64,000 nucleotides of DNA from Bradyrhizobium campsiandrae (GTDB lineage Bacteria > Pseudomonadota > Alphaproteobacteria > Rhizobiales > Xanthobacteraceae): the NCBI RefSeq assembly GCF_014529705.1, contig NZ_JAANIH010000010.1, positions 107,564-171,563 of the forward strand. The letters run 5' to 3'. The notes beneath the pieces were generated by a model. That model did not search any database. It was given only the letters and a program-made list of their open reading frames with translations, and had not been told where the DNA came from. Shown here one piece after another: positions 34,124 to 42,673 of the stretch. Position numbers and translations under genes: made by a program. Positions within the stretch are counted from its first letter, which is position 1. Each line of letters begins with the position of its first letter.

Positions 34124-34424
34124 CAGCAACTTGCCCTTTGATCGCAACGAAAGAACGCAATTGAAACTGGTAGCGGCTCTTTGGCAGAAACGATGTGGAT
34201 CCGAAAAGTGATTGCAAACGATCTCCTGCCTCCGGCGGAGCAAGCAACGGCAGCCGTTCTAAGCGCGTGTTAATATGAAGGGTACCCACCGTAGGAGGGG
34301 CGATCCCCTTGTTCGCCGTTTGCATGGCCACCTAATTGATCCTCAGTTCGCGACAAAGGTCTTCACCCGGCGTGACCCAGCCCGCCGGGTAAAGTCCGGA
34401 TTTGCAAATGGAACTACCGGTTAA

Positions 34425-34468
34425 TTCGCGCAAGACGCCCGACCGGTTACAAGCTCACGCCAACGTGA
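34425..34468 (-). promoter_or_regulatory. Sigma-F-type promoter upstream of cusB, with adjacent palindrome
   Basis: On the minus strand -35 GTAACC (34450-34445) and -10 CGAA (34428-34425) are separated by exactly 16 bases. TCACGTTGGCGTGA (34468-34455) lies 4 bases upstream of the -35. The rest of 34124-34636 holds no gene. Confidence 0.78.
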
Positions 34469-34636
34469 AAGGGCCACTTTAGTGACCGCTCGGTGCCGCG
34501 ACGAACGGGGAGTGCTGCAGAGCTTCCGGCCAAGCCGAGTTCATGCAGTTTACAACCCGGAAGCGGTAGAGTTTCTAGACCGCCTTCCGAATGAGCGAAG
34601 TCCGCCTGTCCGCGTTATGACCACGCCGTGGCCGTT

Positions 34637-34909
34637 TCACCCGCGCCGGTCTTGCTGCTTCGGCGCGTCTTGCTTGTCGTGGTGATCGTTGCTGGCCTTC
34701 ATCATCTGATTGCAGCTTTCCATCATCTGCTGCATTTGGCTCATCATGTTCATCATACCCTGCATGCCTTGTGAGCCGCTGCCCATCATGGGTTGATTGG
34801 TTTCCGCCGGCGTCTTCGCCGCAGCCGGCGCGTCTTCCGCTCGGACCGCTGATGCAAGCGCAAGGAAACCAACGAACAGTGCAAGTGAGGTGAGTGCTGT
34901 CTTTTTCAT
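34637..34909 (-). CDS. Met-rich exported small protein
   Basis: The 90-residue protein has a signal peptide (TALTSLALFVGFLALASAVRA) and a Met/Gln-rich mature part (MMGSGSQGMQGMMNMMSQMQQMMESC, about residues 41-66) with one Cys, ending His/Asp-rich. Met clusters bind Cu(I), so periplasmic copper sequestration is plausible. It follows the membrane-protein gene at 35242 with 33 bases between and is probably in the same sigma-F-type transcript. Confidence 0.75.
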   Translation of the reverse strand: MKKTALTSLALFVGFLALASAVRAEDAPAAAKTPAETNQPMMGSGSQGMQGMMNMMSQMQQMMESCNQMMKASNDHHDKQDAPKQQDRRG

Positions 34910-34942
34910 GTCTGGTGCCTTTCTGAAGGGATGACTTTTATA

Positions 34943-35242
34943 TCAGGGGTTTTGATCTTCCATGGGGGCTCTCGCGAAGTGTTTCGGTGTCTCGCTGCGA
35001 TCGCATCCGGCGCTATTCTCGCGAGAACATAAGTGAAGCGCGCACATCGCCAAACAGGGGAGGGCAGGCAGCAGAAATGGCAGAGCGCCTGATGCAATGA
35101 GCCACCGCCAGTTGAGCGCGGCTCCAGCGAGTAGCGTCAACGCGGCCAAAATCAGCCACAACGTACGGCCGCGAAAATGAAATGTGCCCGTAGCCCAGCG
35201 TCGCACGTCTTGCCGATCTGAAATGGGCGTCAACAAAGTCAT
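34943..35242 (-). CDS. Small Cys-containing membrane protein of the sigma-F regulon
   Basis: The 99-residue protein has two hydrophobic segments (LWLILAALTLLAGAALNW, LIASGALPFLLPALPCLAMCAL) followed by a Cys/His segment CLAMCALHLCS. No family was recognised. Strong GAGGAGG precedes ATG 35242, and a GTAACC-N16-CGAA promoter ends about 90 bases upstream. The Cys/His cluster at the membrane face may bind copper. Confidence 0.68.
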   Translation of the reverse strand: MTLLTPISDRQDVRRWATGTFHFRGRTLWLILAALTLLAGAALNWRWLIASGALPFLLPALPCLAMCALHLCSRENSAGCDRSETPKHFARAPMEDQNP

Positions 35243-35330
35243 TGTTGCCTCCTCGCTGGTCGCTCATAAAATCCTGCCCATCCGCATGCCGTCGCTCACT
35301 CAATAGGAGCGAGCGTATGACATCAGTTAG

Positions 35331-35374
35331 TTCGCAAGGCTGGCGCGTCTGGTTACAAGCTCACGGTCTCGTGA
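35331..35374 (-). promoter_or_regulatory. Sigma-F-type promoter for the 35242 gene, with adjacent palindrome
   Basis: -35 GTAACC (35356-35351), 16-base spacer, -10 CGAA (35334-35331), minus strand. CTCACGAGACCGTGAG, perfect 6-bp arms around four bases, lies 3-4 bases upstream of the -35 (core 35374-35361). Confidence 0.82.
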
Positions 35375-35472
35375 GACTTGAGCAGAAGCAAACCCTGGAA
35401 AGGGTGCAGGCGCCGCCGTCTTGGCTGTCTTGGCGACTGCGGCTCGGGGACTTCAGAAAAGAGTTCCGCTCT

Positions 35473-36114
35473 CTACCAGCGCAGCAGTCGGGGCCCAAGC
35501 GCGGCACCGGCGATTGTACATAAAACGATCGTTCCACCGTACCAGAGCGCAACAAAAGGAAGCAGGTCATCCATGCAATGCAAAGCGTAGGCCGTCGCGC
35601 TTACGCCGCCCGCGACGAGACCCGCCAGCGCGCCGGTGCGCAGTAAGTCCGTGGGCGCAGCGAGGCGGACTGCCCACATGATCGCAACGAACGGCAAGAC
35701 GGCGACCATTGGAATGGCAATCAGACACTCGAGCCAATAACTGCCAAACACCATGGTCTCCCAATGCGACCGCGGTGCCGCGGCCAGGTTGATCGCAGCA
35801 ACAACCATCGCAGCAAGAAACGGCAGGACCGTGAGGGCAAACCGCGCCCGAAACTCGCCACCGGGCCGGATGTATTTGACAAGATAATGTGAGGCCAGGA
35901 TCACGACCGACAAGCTGAAGGCGAGTTTCGCGAATACGAAATTCTGGGCGTGTATCTCATTAAGGTCGGTACGAACGCCAAGAACAAAAACGACCGCTAA
36001 CAGGGATACCGCGGCCCCAACCAAAATGGCAATCCGAACGTTCCGGACAACCTCCCGTGTGTCGACCGGATCAACCTGCGAGCTAAGCATGGAAATCAAT
36101 TCGTTGGTCTTCAC
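35473..36114 (-). CDS. nrsF: NrsF/DUF1109-type membrane anti-sigma factor
   Basis: The 213-residue integral membrane protein has about six hydrophobic segments and no soluble anti-sigma domain beyond the N-terminal tail (TNELISMLSSQVDPVDTREVVRNV). Two conserved Cys residues, SYWLECLIAI (about 127) and YALHCMDDLLP (about 178), are placed as in NrsF proteins, which sense oxidants or metals through them and hold the ECF sigma factor at the membrane. It overlaps the sigma gene (ATGA) and shares its autoregulated promoter. Copper sensing here is inferred from the regulon content. Confidence 0.82.
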   Translation of the reverse strand: MKTNELISMLSSQVDPVDTREVVRNVRIAILVGAAVSLLAVVFVLGVRTDLNEIHAQNFVFAKLAFSLSVVILASHYLVKYIRPGGEFRARFALTVLPFLAAMVVAAINLAAAPRSHWETMVFGSYWLECLIAIPMVAVLPFVAIMWAVRLAAPTDLLRTGALAGLVAGGVSATAYALHCMDDLLPFVALWYGGTIVLCTIAGAALGPRLLRW

Positions 36115-36665
36115 GCTTTTGTCTCCCGTGCAATCGAAGCGGCGAGGATTTTCAGCCCACGGTGCACATTAACTTTGACGGCGGACTTCGATATTCCGCA
36201 ACGATTAGCTGCTTCGGCTACGCTCATGCCGTCGAGCTTCACGTATTGGATCGAAAGTCGCATTCTTTCGGGCAGCCTTTCAAGGAGCCTGGTTAGATCG
36301 AACTGGCTTTCGGTAGCGCCCCTGTCGTCGGATGCCAAAATATTTTCGGCGTTTTCCAGAGGGACACTCGCCGTCGACGCCCGGGTGCGCCGCAAATGAT
36401 CGATAAGCTTGTAGCGTGCAATGGCATACACCCACGGCGTTAGCGGCTGCTCCTGGTCGTAGGTATGACGCTGCGTGTGGATGACAATTAAGGCCTCCTG
36501 CACGAGATCCTCGGCTTCCTCGGCAGTGCGCCCAGCTCGCACAAGCCTGCTCTTATAGTAGCTTCTCAGGTATCCGCTCAAAGCTGTCAGCAGTGATTGA
36601 TGTGCACTCGAGTCGCCTTCGAGACTTGCCGCCATCAGGGCCTTGAGGTCAGACTCCTTTGTCAT
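36111..36665 (-). CDS. ECF RNA polymerase sigma factor (sigma-F-like)
   Basis: The 184-residue ECF sigma factor has region 2 (AEEAEDLVQEALIVIHTQRHTYD...PLTPWVYAIARYKLIDHLRR) and region 4 (LERLPERMRLSIQYVKLDGMSVAEAANRCGISKSAVKVNVHRGLK). The start is ATG 36665, 9-10 bases after the expected transcription start of its own promoter (-10 at 36684-36681). The longer reading from 36698 would begin upstream of the -10 and is therefore rejected. GAGGGAG precedes it. With the downstream NrsF-type gene and six GTAACC-N16-CGAA promoters, it is the likely master regulator of the copper operons here. Confidence 0.9.
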   Translation of the reverse strand: MTKESDLKALMAASLEGDSSAHQSLLTALSGYLRSYYKSRLVRAGRTAEEAEDLVQEALIVIHTQRHTYDQEQPLTPWVYAIARYKLIDHLRRTRASTASVPLENAENILASDDRGATESQFDLTRLLERLPERMRLSIQYVKLDGMSVAEAANRCGISKSAVKVNVHRGLKILAASIARETKA

Positions 36666-36680
36666 CTCTCCCTCTTTGGA

Positions 36681-36724
36681 TTCGTATGAGAGAGCCACGG
36701 GGTTACACGCTCACGGGATTGTGA
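36681..36724 (-). promoter_or_regulatory. Autoregulatory sigma-F-type promoter of the ECF gene, with palindrome
   Basis: -35 GTAACC (36706-36701), 16-base spacer, -10 CGAA (36684-36681). TCACAATCCCGTGA (36724-36711) precedes it by 4 bases. The remaining sequence to 37111 contains no gene that I can support. Confidence 0.85.
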
Positions 36725-37111
36725 ACCGCATGCTTCGTATGAGAGATAGTACCGCTGGCTTGTCCCTCGATCATCGTCATTCGCGGGATGTTGGCCAAGT
36801 CGGGGCAATTGGAGATCCCTCCACCGAACGTGCCGTTCAGAATTTCGCAAATTCAGCCGGGAATATGGCTCGTGTTTAACTGCGCATTGAATGCATCGAA
36901 AACCGTCTCTCTCCAACCAGAAGGATTCCAACGCGCTACAATCGGGCTGCGAGGGGTTGAAACACTTCCGTCCTGCATCTGTAGGGCAAATCTCGTAACT
37001 ATCCAAAGGCATGGGTTGTGGTCCTGGGTTAAGGCCAATCAGACGCGACGCCTCGGCATGTGGCATTTGCCACGGGAAGCTAACGACGTGCTCGCGTAGG
37101 AGCGCTTTAGA

Positions 37112-37450
37112 TCAGGACTGGTATTTCGGAGGAAATGGGTCCGGCGCGGACCAATAATCGTCAATCCCCAAAACAAAACGGGGATATTCAATCGCGAAGG
37201 GGACGAGATGCAAATCAATAGACGAAATTGGTAGCACGGCCTGCGTCGTGGCGCATGATAACTGGCAGACAGATGCTGCCTTGTTCGTTGGGGCACAATC
37301 GTCACAGCAATTGTGCGTCGGCGACGGCCATACCGAGGCTATCGATTGAGCGACCGCGGATGGTACTCCCGGACCATGTATTGCAACGGTCAAAACAACG
37401 GCTGCCGCCAGCAGCCGCCTGACCCATTGAAAGGTGTATTTTCTGATCAC
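37112..37450 (-). CDS. Exported Cys-rich hypothetical protein
   Basis: The 112-residue protein has a signal peptide (RRLLAAAVVLTVAIHGPGVPSAVA) and a mature part with five Cys (HNCCDDCAPTNKAASVCQLSC, about residues 47-67). The Cys cluster could bind metal or form disulfides. It starts with GTG at 37450 and has a weak ribosome-binding site. It is surrounded by sigma-F-type genes, but I see no GTAACC promoter for it. Function unknown. Confidence 0.55.
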   Translation of the reverse strand: MIRKYTFQWVRRLLAAAVVLTVAIHGPGVPSAVAQSIASVWPSPTHNCCDDCAPTNKAASVCQLSCATTQAVLPISSIDLHLVPFAIEYPRFVLGIDDYWSAPDPFPPKYQS

Positions 37451-37570
37451 GATAGCCGCACGTTATCGTTTTCTTACCGCTTTGCAATAACGGCTACCGA
37501 TGTGCAGCACAAATGACCAGCCCACACAGGGGTCAGCTGCGGACGGCCCGGCGGGAGAGTCCAACAGCAC

Positions 37571-37613
37571 TCACATCGCCGTGATTTGTAACCAACAGGG
37601 CCTCCTTTCCGAA
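37571..37613 (+). promoter_or_regulatory. Sigma-F-type promoter for the 37673 gene, with palindrome
   Basis: TCACATCGCCGTGA (37571-37584), 3 bases, then -35 GTAACC (37588-37593), a 16-base spacer and -10 CGAA (37610-37613). It faces the small exported protein at 37673. Confidence 0.82.
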
Positions 37614-37672
37614 CTCATTTCTGTGTGCGGTCCATTCAGGATCGGACCACCGAGATATCCCGGGAGGTAAAA

Positions 37673-37906
37673 ATGCGCAAATCGAGCTTGGTTGCAGTAC
37701 TATCGTTGGTGCTGGTCGCGTCCGCATCGCCAAGCTTTGCGCGCGTGACCGGGACGGAGACCCGTCCGGGTCCCCACAAAACCATGACCGCGGAGCGAAT
37801 GGCACCTGCGGTGCCCCGCACCGATCGGGCCGTTGCTCCACGTCCGCGCCCGAAAACTTGCAGCTATCGCGGAGGACCCAAAACGGGCATCTGGTCGTGC
37901 GAATAA
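37673..37906 (+). CDS. Small exported protein of the sigma-F regulon
   Basis: The 77-residue protein has a signal peptide (SSLVAVLSLVLVASASPSFA) and a short, basic, Pro/Thr-rich mature part ending TCSYRGGPKTGIWSCE with two Cys. ATG 37673 follows GGGAGG; an upstream in-frame start at 37625 is less likely because it lies almost at the expected transcription start. It is under a clear GTAACC-N16-CGAA promoter 60 bases upstream. Function unknown; the two C-terminal Cys might bind metal or form a disulfide. Confidence 0.72.
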   Translation: MRKSSLVAVLSLVLVASASPSFARVTGTETRPGPHKTMTAERMAPAVPRTDRAVAPRPRPKTCSYRGGPKTGIWSCE

Positions 37907-38141
37907 TCTTGCAGGACTCACCGGGCAAGGCCACTCGCAGCACGAGCAGGCTGCCTGACTGTTCCGGGAGCAGCGATCGATCGGTCCGATCCCAGACGAA
38001 GAGACCCGCGCCCTTCTTTGAGAACGTGCGACACTGCCGCGCGGGGGATCAAACCAATGCGATGGGGTCATCGCACTCGGGTCTTAACGATCGAGAGCCC
38101 GATCCAACATCCGCTCTTTCGCGCAACGCCTCGGGCCGCAA

Positions 38142-39425
38142 TCATCTGATTTTGAACGGGATGATGATGTCGCCGCCGAACGTGAATTGCGAACGCTTCG
38201 TTCCGGCGCCGAATGGCGTCGTTCCGTTCAGCGAGGTATCGTAACGAATTTCGGGCCTGACAACCAGGCCGTCGAGTTCTTTGGGTACGGGAGGCTTGAT
38301 CGCAAGTCCTACCGTCAGCGCACCGTACGTCGTCGCTCCGCCGCTGATCGCTGTGCCCAATGGGTTGCCGTGCTCGATTCTGACGAAATCCAGGTTGCCG
38401 GGGAAAGCGGCAACGAAGAAACCATTGTTGTCGCGCCAGACTTCTCCGCGGCCAGTGATCTTGAGCCAGTCGTTGAGAGCATAGGTGACGTATTGTGCCA
38501 CACCGCCGCCTGTCGCGTTGAAGCCATCATCACGAATGTAGTTGAGGTCGGTCGTCAGGGTAAGCTTGTCGGTTGCCTTCCAGACGATCGTCACATCATT
38601 GAGATAACGCAGAGCGCTATTCGGATTGACACCGGCAAGCACGACCGACGAGACATTGGGATTTTCCGGGCCGATATGGGTCGTTGCCAAAACGGTCAGT
38701 GCACCATCCAACAAATTCAGGCCGATACCGCCGTGGAACGCCGCGGCCGCGTTGTTGTCGCCACTATTGAAGTTATCGAACCTATTGCCGAAGGTCGTAT
38801 TCACGCCGGTGTCGATGCCAGCATAAACGTCAAGGATTGGGCTCACATGTGTGGTCGTCATCACTCCGGTGTGCTTGAAAGGAATGCCGAAATTAAAAAT
38901 GTAAGAATGCGAGTAGAGTGCATTATCCGGCGCGTAAATAACTTCGGCGCCTTCCAGGGTGACGTATTGTCCGACCTTGACATCCACGCCGCCCGACGTA
39001 AGCCACGGCAAATGAAACAGAGCGTGCGCTTCGACGATGTCAAACTGATTGCGGCCGCTGATTGACTGATCCAATTCTCCCAGAAAATGCGTGTACCGCG
39101 CATCCGAGCCGTACATCGCCTGGAACTTGAAGCCGAAATCATATCCGGTTGCTTTGGGATCGAGCGGGCGCTGAACCGTTAGCAACGCCTGGTTCATCAA
39201 CAGGGAATTGGCTTTATCGGTGAAGAGGTGGCCAAAATTGATGCCGCCGGAAGGGCGCTCGTTGAAGGTGGTCCCCGCTTGCACATGGCCGGTTATCGTG
39301 ACGGTATCCCACCAGGACGGCAACGCAGGCGCGGGATTGCGCGCCTTAATCGTCAAATCTGCAGCCGCCGCGCCGCCGACTGATAAAATCACAACGACCA
39401 GTCCGAGCAGCACACCCCTCCGCAT
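38142..39425 (-). CDS. Outer-membrane beta-barrel porin (BBP2-like)
   Basis: The 427-residue protein has a signal peptide (RRGVLLGLVVVILSVGGAAAA) and alternating aromatic/Gly strands ending in the terminal strand GGDIIIPFKIR. Segments WWDTVTITGHVQAGTTFN, GYDFGFKFQAMYGSDARYTHF and GVDVKVGQYVTLEGAEV resemble the beta-barrel porin-2 family. It is likely a channel or metal-linked outer-membrane protein. No sigma-F-type promoter was found before it, so its membership of the copper regulon is unclear. Confidence 0.78.
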   Translation of the reverse strand: MRRGVLLGLVVVILSVGGAAAADLTIKARNPAPALPSWWDTVTITGHVQAGTTFNERPSGGINFGHLFTDKANSLLMNQALLTVQRPLDPKATGYDFGFKFQAMYGSDARYTHFLGELDQSISGRNQFDIVEAHALFHLPWLTSGGVDVKVGQYVTLEGAEVIYAPDNALYSHSYIFNFGIPFKHTGVMTTTHVSPILDVYAGIDTGVNTTFGNRFDNFNSGDNNAAAAFHGGIGLNLLDGALTVLATTHIGPENPNVSSVVLAGVNPNSALRYLNDVTIVWKATDKLTLTTDLNYIRDDGFNATGGGVAQYVTYALNDWLKITGRGEVWRDNNGFFVAAFPGNLDFVRIEHGNPLGTAISGGATTYGALTVGLAIKPPVPKELDGLVVRPEIRYDTSLNGTTPFGAGTKRSQFTFGGDIIIPFKIR

Positions 39426-39500
39426 TGTAGCCCCCCGGCACGACGTCAACCTATAATTTCCGTCTCACATTCTAATTCGTCAAAATCGTATCACGCCCTT

Positions 39501-39878
39501 TCACGCGGGGCTGTGACGCAGCACCCAGAGTTCGACCGCAGCAATGGTTGCGATGACGATCCCCACCGCGAGATGCACCTGCATCGCCATGGTATCGTCG
39601 TTGAAGCTGAGGACCCAGGGGCACACTGCCAACCACGAGCCGATCGTCAGATTGATCCATTCTTCCGACTCGAAAAACGCAGGAATTGAAACCGAGTCGA
39701 GAAGGTCGGCAAGCGAAAAGATCGCGACTGTGATGATAGTGGCCCCTGCCATCCAGGATGTATGCCATCCGAGGGGCGATCTGAATCCAAGTAACCAAGG
39801 TGACAGAAACAGGAACCCGCCCAATGCGAGGTTGATAGCGTCGACGAAAGCTTCCGTTTTCCAGTTTCGCTTGAACAT
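39501..39878 (-). CDS. SPW-repeat membrane protein
   Basis: The 125-residue membrane protein has four hydrophobic segments and two SPW-type repeats: FLFLSPWLLGF (about residues 22-32) and WLAVCPWVLSF (about 82-92), the second with Cys in place of Ser. Such proteins are small inner-membrane proteins of unknown function. It lies between the porin and OpgC-like genes with no clear promoter of the sigma-F type. Confidence 0.75.
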   Translation of the reverse strand: MFKRNWKTEAFVDAINLALGGFLFLSPWLLGFRSPLGWHTSWMAGATIITVAIFSLADLLDSVSIPAFFESEEWINLTIGSWLAVCPWVLSFNDDTMAMQVHLAVGIVIATIAAVELWVLRHSPA

Positions 39879-40103
39879 GGCGACCTCACTTCATGAAGGC
39901 CACACAACGCAAGTTACAATAATAGTATAGTCCCGTTCGCATGGAATGTTCCAGCGATTTCCGACTCGTGACTTCGGGGGTCGCGGGGCGTTGGCTGTGT
40001 GATCCTCACGAGGTCCGGACGTCGCCGCGGCCGCAGAGGGCTTGCCTCGTGCCAGCGAGATGGCGGTGGGTCAGCAGAAATCCCGCGGGGGATTACATTT
40101 CGT

Positions 40104-40129
40104 GTAACCGGGCGGGTGTTTCTTCCGAA
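40104..40129 (+). promoter_or_regulatory. Orphan sigma-F-type promoter
   Basis: -35 GTAACC (40104-40109), exactly 16 bases, -10 CGAA (40126-40129), plus strand. It lacks the TCAC-N6-GTGA palindrome found at the other five. Downstream, 40130-40258 has no convincing ORF and the next gene is convergent. The rest of 39879-40258 shows no gene. Confidence 0.55.
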
Positions 40130-40258
40130 CTACATAGTAGAAGAGCAAGCGCATCGAGCCGGGTATCGATGCGACATAAAACGGCCGCTCAAAGGCCTGC
40201 TGCGGCCCGCACTGTTACAGACAGCCGAGGCGAGTGCTGCTATCTGCTTCCGCCGTTC

Positions 40259-41491
40259 TTATCTTTCGTAGGAAAGATCGGTGCGCTCCAACCAGGTCTG
40301 GCTTTTGGGCCACATTTCGGCATCATCGCTGTCAATCGCATCTCTCCCAAAGTGCCCCGAGAGGGAAAGAGATCGTGATTTATCGAACCTCTTGGGCCAA
40401 GAAGCGAAGTACGCAATTGCCGTCATCATTGAAAGCCCAGCGACACTGACGAAGATTTGTGACCACACGGTCCGTGAGCCTGACTCCAATACGAAATAGG
40501 CCAAGAACGACAGGATTATTCCTGAACAAAAGACGTGAAGAGACTGCTCTCCGCATTTGATCAGAGGTTGAAGAATGCGGCATTGCAAGCCGCTCCAGTT
40601 CACGGGCAGAAGCCGTGTCGCGAACAGCGCAATGAACGCAAAATGGATCACGCGGTAAGGGGCAAGGTCGGTCTTGTCATTTGGATTGAATGCGTCAAAG
40701 AGCCATTTTGGGAATTCATTCGCCAGATCCGGGATATGACCGGCCATCGTCATTGCGAATGAAAACAGTAGATAGACGACTCCAACATACAGAAGACTTC
40801 GTGAGCTAATGAGACGGCGTGATCGCTTTGTGCCGCCCACAGCAAACCATGCGCCAAGGACGAATAGCAGCTGCCACGTAAAGGGATTAAAATACCAGGC
40901 TCCTTCGGGATAGGCGGACAAATTCCAGCCGAAATGTCGCGCCGCGAGGTAGATGTACAATGATCCCAACATCGTAGCATCGGGCAACCGCAACATAAGC
41001 CATAAAATTGGTGACATACTTGCCAAAAGGACAATGTAGAGAGGGAGCACGTCCATGTTGAGGGGCTTGAAACGGAGGAGTAACCCCTGAGTAAGGACGT
41101 CGAAGGGGTTGCTCAGCAAACCGGCAATATTGAATTCATTTATGAGCGCAGGATTATCGTAACTTTGTGCGATATAGCCGATTACGGCCGCATACAAAAC
41201 AAACAAGAAAATGTGCGCAACGTAAAGCTGCCAGGCGCGCTTCATCAACCAGGACGTTCCCGCAACAAAGCCGCGCCGACGCATAATGTTCGCGCAAACC
41301 AGCGATGTCATATATCCTGATATAAAGATGAAAAGCTCGGCCGCATCACTGAAGCCGTAGTTTCTGATCGTGATCCACGCGACAACGTTGTTTGGAATAT
41401 GGTCAAGAAAGATTGCCCAGTTAGCGACGCCGCGAAAGAGATCAAGACGATGATCGCGTCCGCTGATTGGAAGAGTGGCATTGGCAGGCAT
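40259..41491 (-). CDS. opgC: OpgC-like acyltransferase-family membrane protein
   Basis: The 410-residue, about ten-TM protein begins with the OpgC signature GRDHRLDLFRGVANWAIFLDHIPNNVVAWITIRNYGFSDAAELFIFISGY (about residues 10-60). OpgC proteins succinylate periplasmic glucans; related proteins modify other envelope glycans. It is transcribed from a sigma-F-type promoter about 280 bases upstream, so envelope remodelling may be part of the copper response. The C-terminal 30 residues are charged and hydrophilic. Confidence 0.85.
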   Translation of the reverse strand: MPANATLPISGRDHRLDLFRGVANWAIFLDHIPNNVVAWITIRNYGFSDAAELFIFISGYMTSLVCANIMRRRGFVAGTSWLMKRAWQLYVAHIFLFVLYAAVIGYIAQSYDNPALINEFNIAGLLSNPFDVLTQGLLLRFKPLNMDVLPLYIVLLASMSPILWLMLRLPDATMLGSLYIYLAARHFGWNLSAYPEGAWYFNPFTWQLLFVLGAWFAVGGTKRSRRLISSRSLLYVGVVYLLFSFAMTMAGHIPDLANEFPKWLFDAFNPNDKTDLAPYRVIHFAFIALFATRLLPVNWSGLQCRILQPLIKCGEQSLHVFCSGIILSFLAYFVLESGSRTVWSQIFVSVAGLSMMTAIAYFASWPKRFDKSRSLSLSGHFGRDAIDSDDAEMWPKSQTWLERTDLSYER

Positions 41492-41767
41492 GGGTATCGG
41501 TTTTCCTTTTCCGACCGCTTGCGTACGGTAGCCCCGTTCGCGCTCTAAGGATTATTCGAAGAGGCGGAGCGCACTTGGAGCACCCGACGTGGGACTCGGA
41601 CGCGCGGAGAGGTCGTTTTGCAAGTCGGTCGATACACGCATCGAGAATTGCGATTGACTCGATGACATGGCCCGTTTGTCCAGTGTGATATCCTTATGAC
41701 CCGCTATGAAGATTGCCTTCACGGTTGTCTGCGCGACGCAGTCTGCTTGGTAATCCTCACAAGGGAA

Positions 41768-41811
41768 TTCGAAGAGATCGCTTTGTTGGTTACAAGTTCA
41801 CGCTGATGTGA
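41768..41811 (-). promoter_or_regulatory. Sigma-F-type promoter upstream of opgC, with palindrome
   Basis: -35 GTAACC (41793-41788), 16-base spacer, -10 CGAA (41771-41768), minus strand. TCACATCAGCGTGA (41811-41798) precedes it by 4 bases. Confidence 0.8.
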
Positions 41812-41929
41812 GTGGCAGGGCGACGTAATAGCGAAAGTGGTGGTGATATTTCATGCCCTCCGGAAGTGTTTGTAGTGACGTGACGCTCGATCAGTGGGTG
41901 ACCGAGCCATGTCGAGGATGTGCTGTCAG

Positions 41930-42430
41930 CTCAATGCCATGGCGCTGAGACCCAACGCGGCACCGATCGCGGTCCACGATCCGCTCGATCACAGCACCAG
42001 AAAGATGAAGCCGCCGAGACTGAGGCAAGCCAGGGCCGGAAAAACCGATCGAGCCCACCGCCGGATCGGCAATGATCGGTATCGCCGCGACGCTGAGGCC
42101 AACCGTGAGGACGAAGCGCCGGACCTAGTGCACCAGATCGTGCTCTTCGTCTTCAAGGGCTCTGAGCTTGCGCGGGTCGGAAATCGTGGAGCCTATGTCG
42201 CCCAACGTCTGGAGCAGATGCTCGGGCCGGCACCAAGGCCTGTTCATACGTCAGGCTCACAGCGACCCTGTCGACGCTCGGTATACGTCCGAGCGCCTTC
42301 TCGATGATGCCGGTGCAAAGCGTACGATGCAGGCCGCCGATCCGGGAGCAAATCTTCCGGCGACTTGGCCGCGACGACGGTTCTCTGCCCAAAGCGCGAA
42401 TGGGGAGGTGCTTGCCGTTGAAAGGCCACC
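41930..42430 (-). pseudogene. Degraded N-terminal part of a copper-type P-ATPase
   Basis: On the minus strand pieces of one protein can be read in shifting frames: an HMA-like segment CTGIIEKALGRIPSVDRVAVSLTYEQALV (around 42318-42232), then TLGDIGSTISDPRKLRALEDEEHDLVH followed by an in-frame stop, then a membrane-like RRFVLTVGLSVAAIPIIADPAVGSIGF. The HMA Cys pair is reduced to a single Cys. The remainder of the ATPase is absent. It is debris of a second metal-transporting ATPase. Confidence 0.7.
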
Positions 42431-42489
42431 GTAATCTCCGTGAGTGTGCGGGCGCGCTGAAATGGGAAAGCGAGGCGGTGCCAGCATGT

Positions 42490-42673
42490 CTAACTGTGTG
42501 CGGCGACTCGAAAGCCGAGCTTTTGGATCGCCTCGCCGCGGCGGTGCGTCTCGACGGACCTCGGATCGCAGAGGACGCGCCTGCCGCTCATCGAAGGAAA
42601 CGTCGGCTATCCGCACCCCAGGCTCCTTTTCAACAAGCCTCTTGATCGTGTTGGCGCAGGCGCTGCAATTCAT
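42490..42673 (-). pseudogene. Frameshifted HMA-domain copper-chaperone-like protein
   Basis: The first half reads MNCSACANTIKRLVEKEPGVR...SFDERQA, a CxxC metal-binding HMA start. The second half, VLCDPRSVETHRRGEAIQKLGF then RVAAHS and a stop, is in another frame, so an indel lies near 42555. A single-domain chaperone of about 60 residues is the likely ancestor, next to the ATPase remnant. Confidence 0.68.

Noticed and set aside
36662..37099. Frames of 103-134 codons in the gap upstream of the ECF sigma gene
   Set aside because: They overlap each other on both strands, cover the autoregulatory promoter and show no family or secretion features.
37454..37474. CGATAG-N7-TTATCG resembling the recombinase-like core of 3821 and 7075
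   Set aside because: One arm base differs, it is not near a recombinase, and a single partial match is expected by chance more readily.
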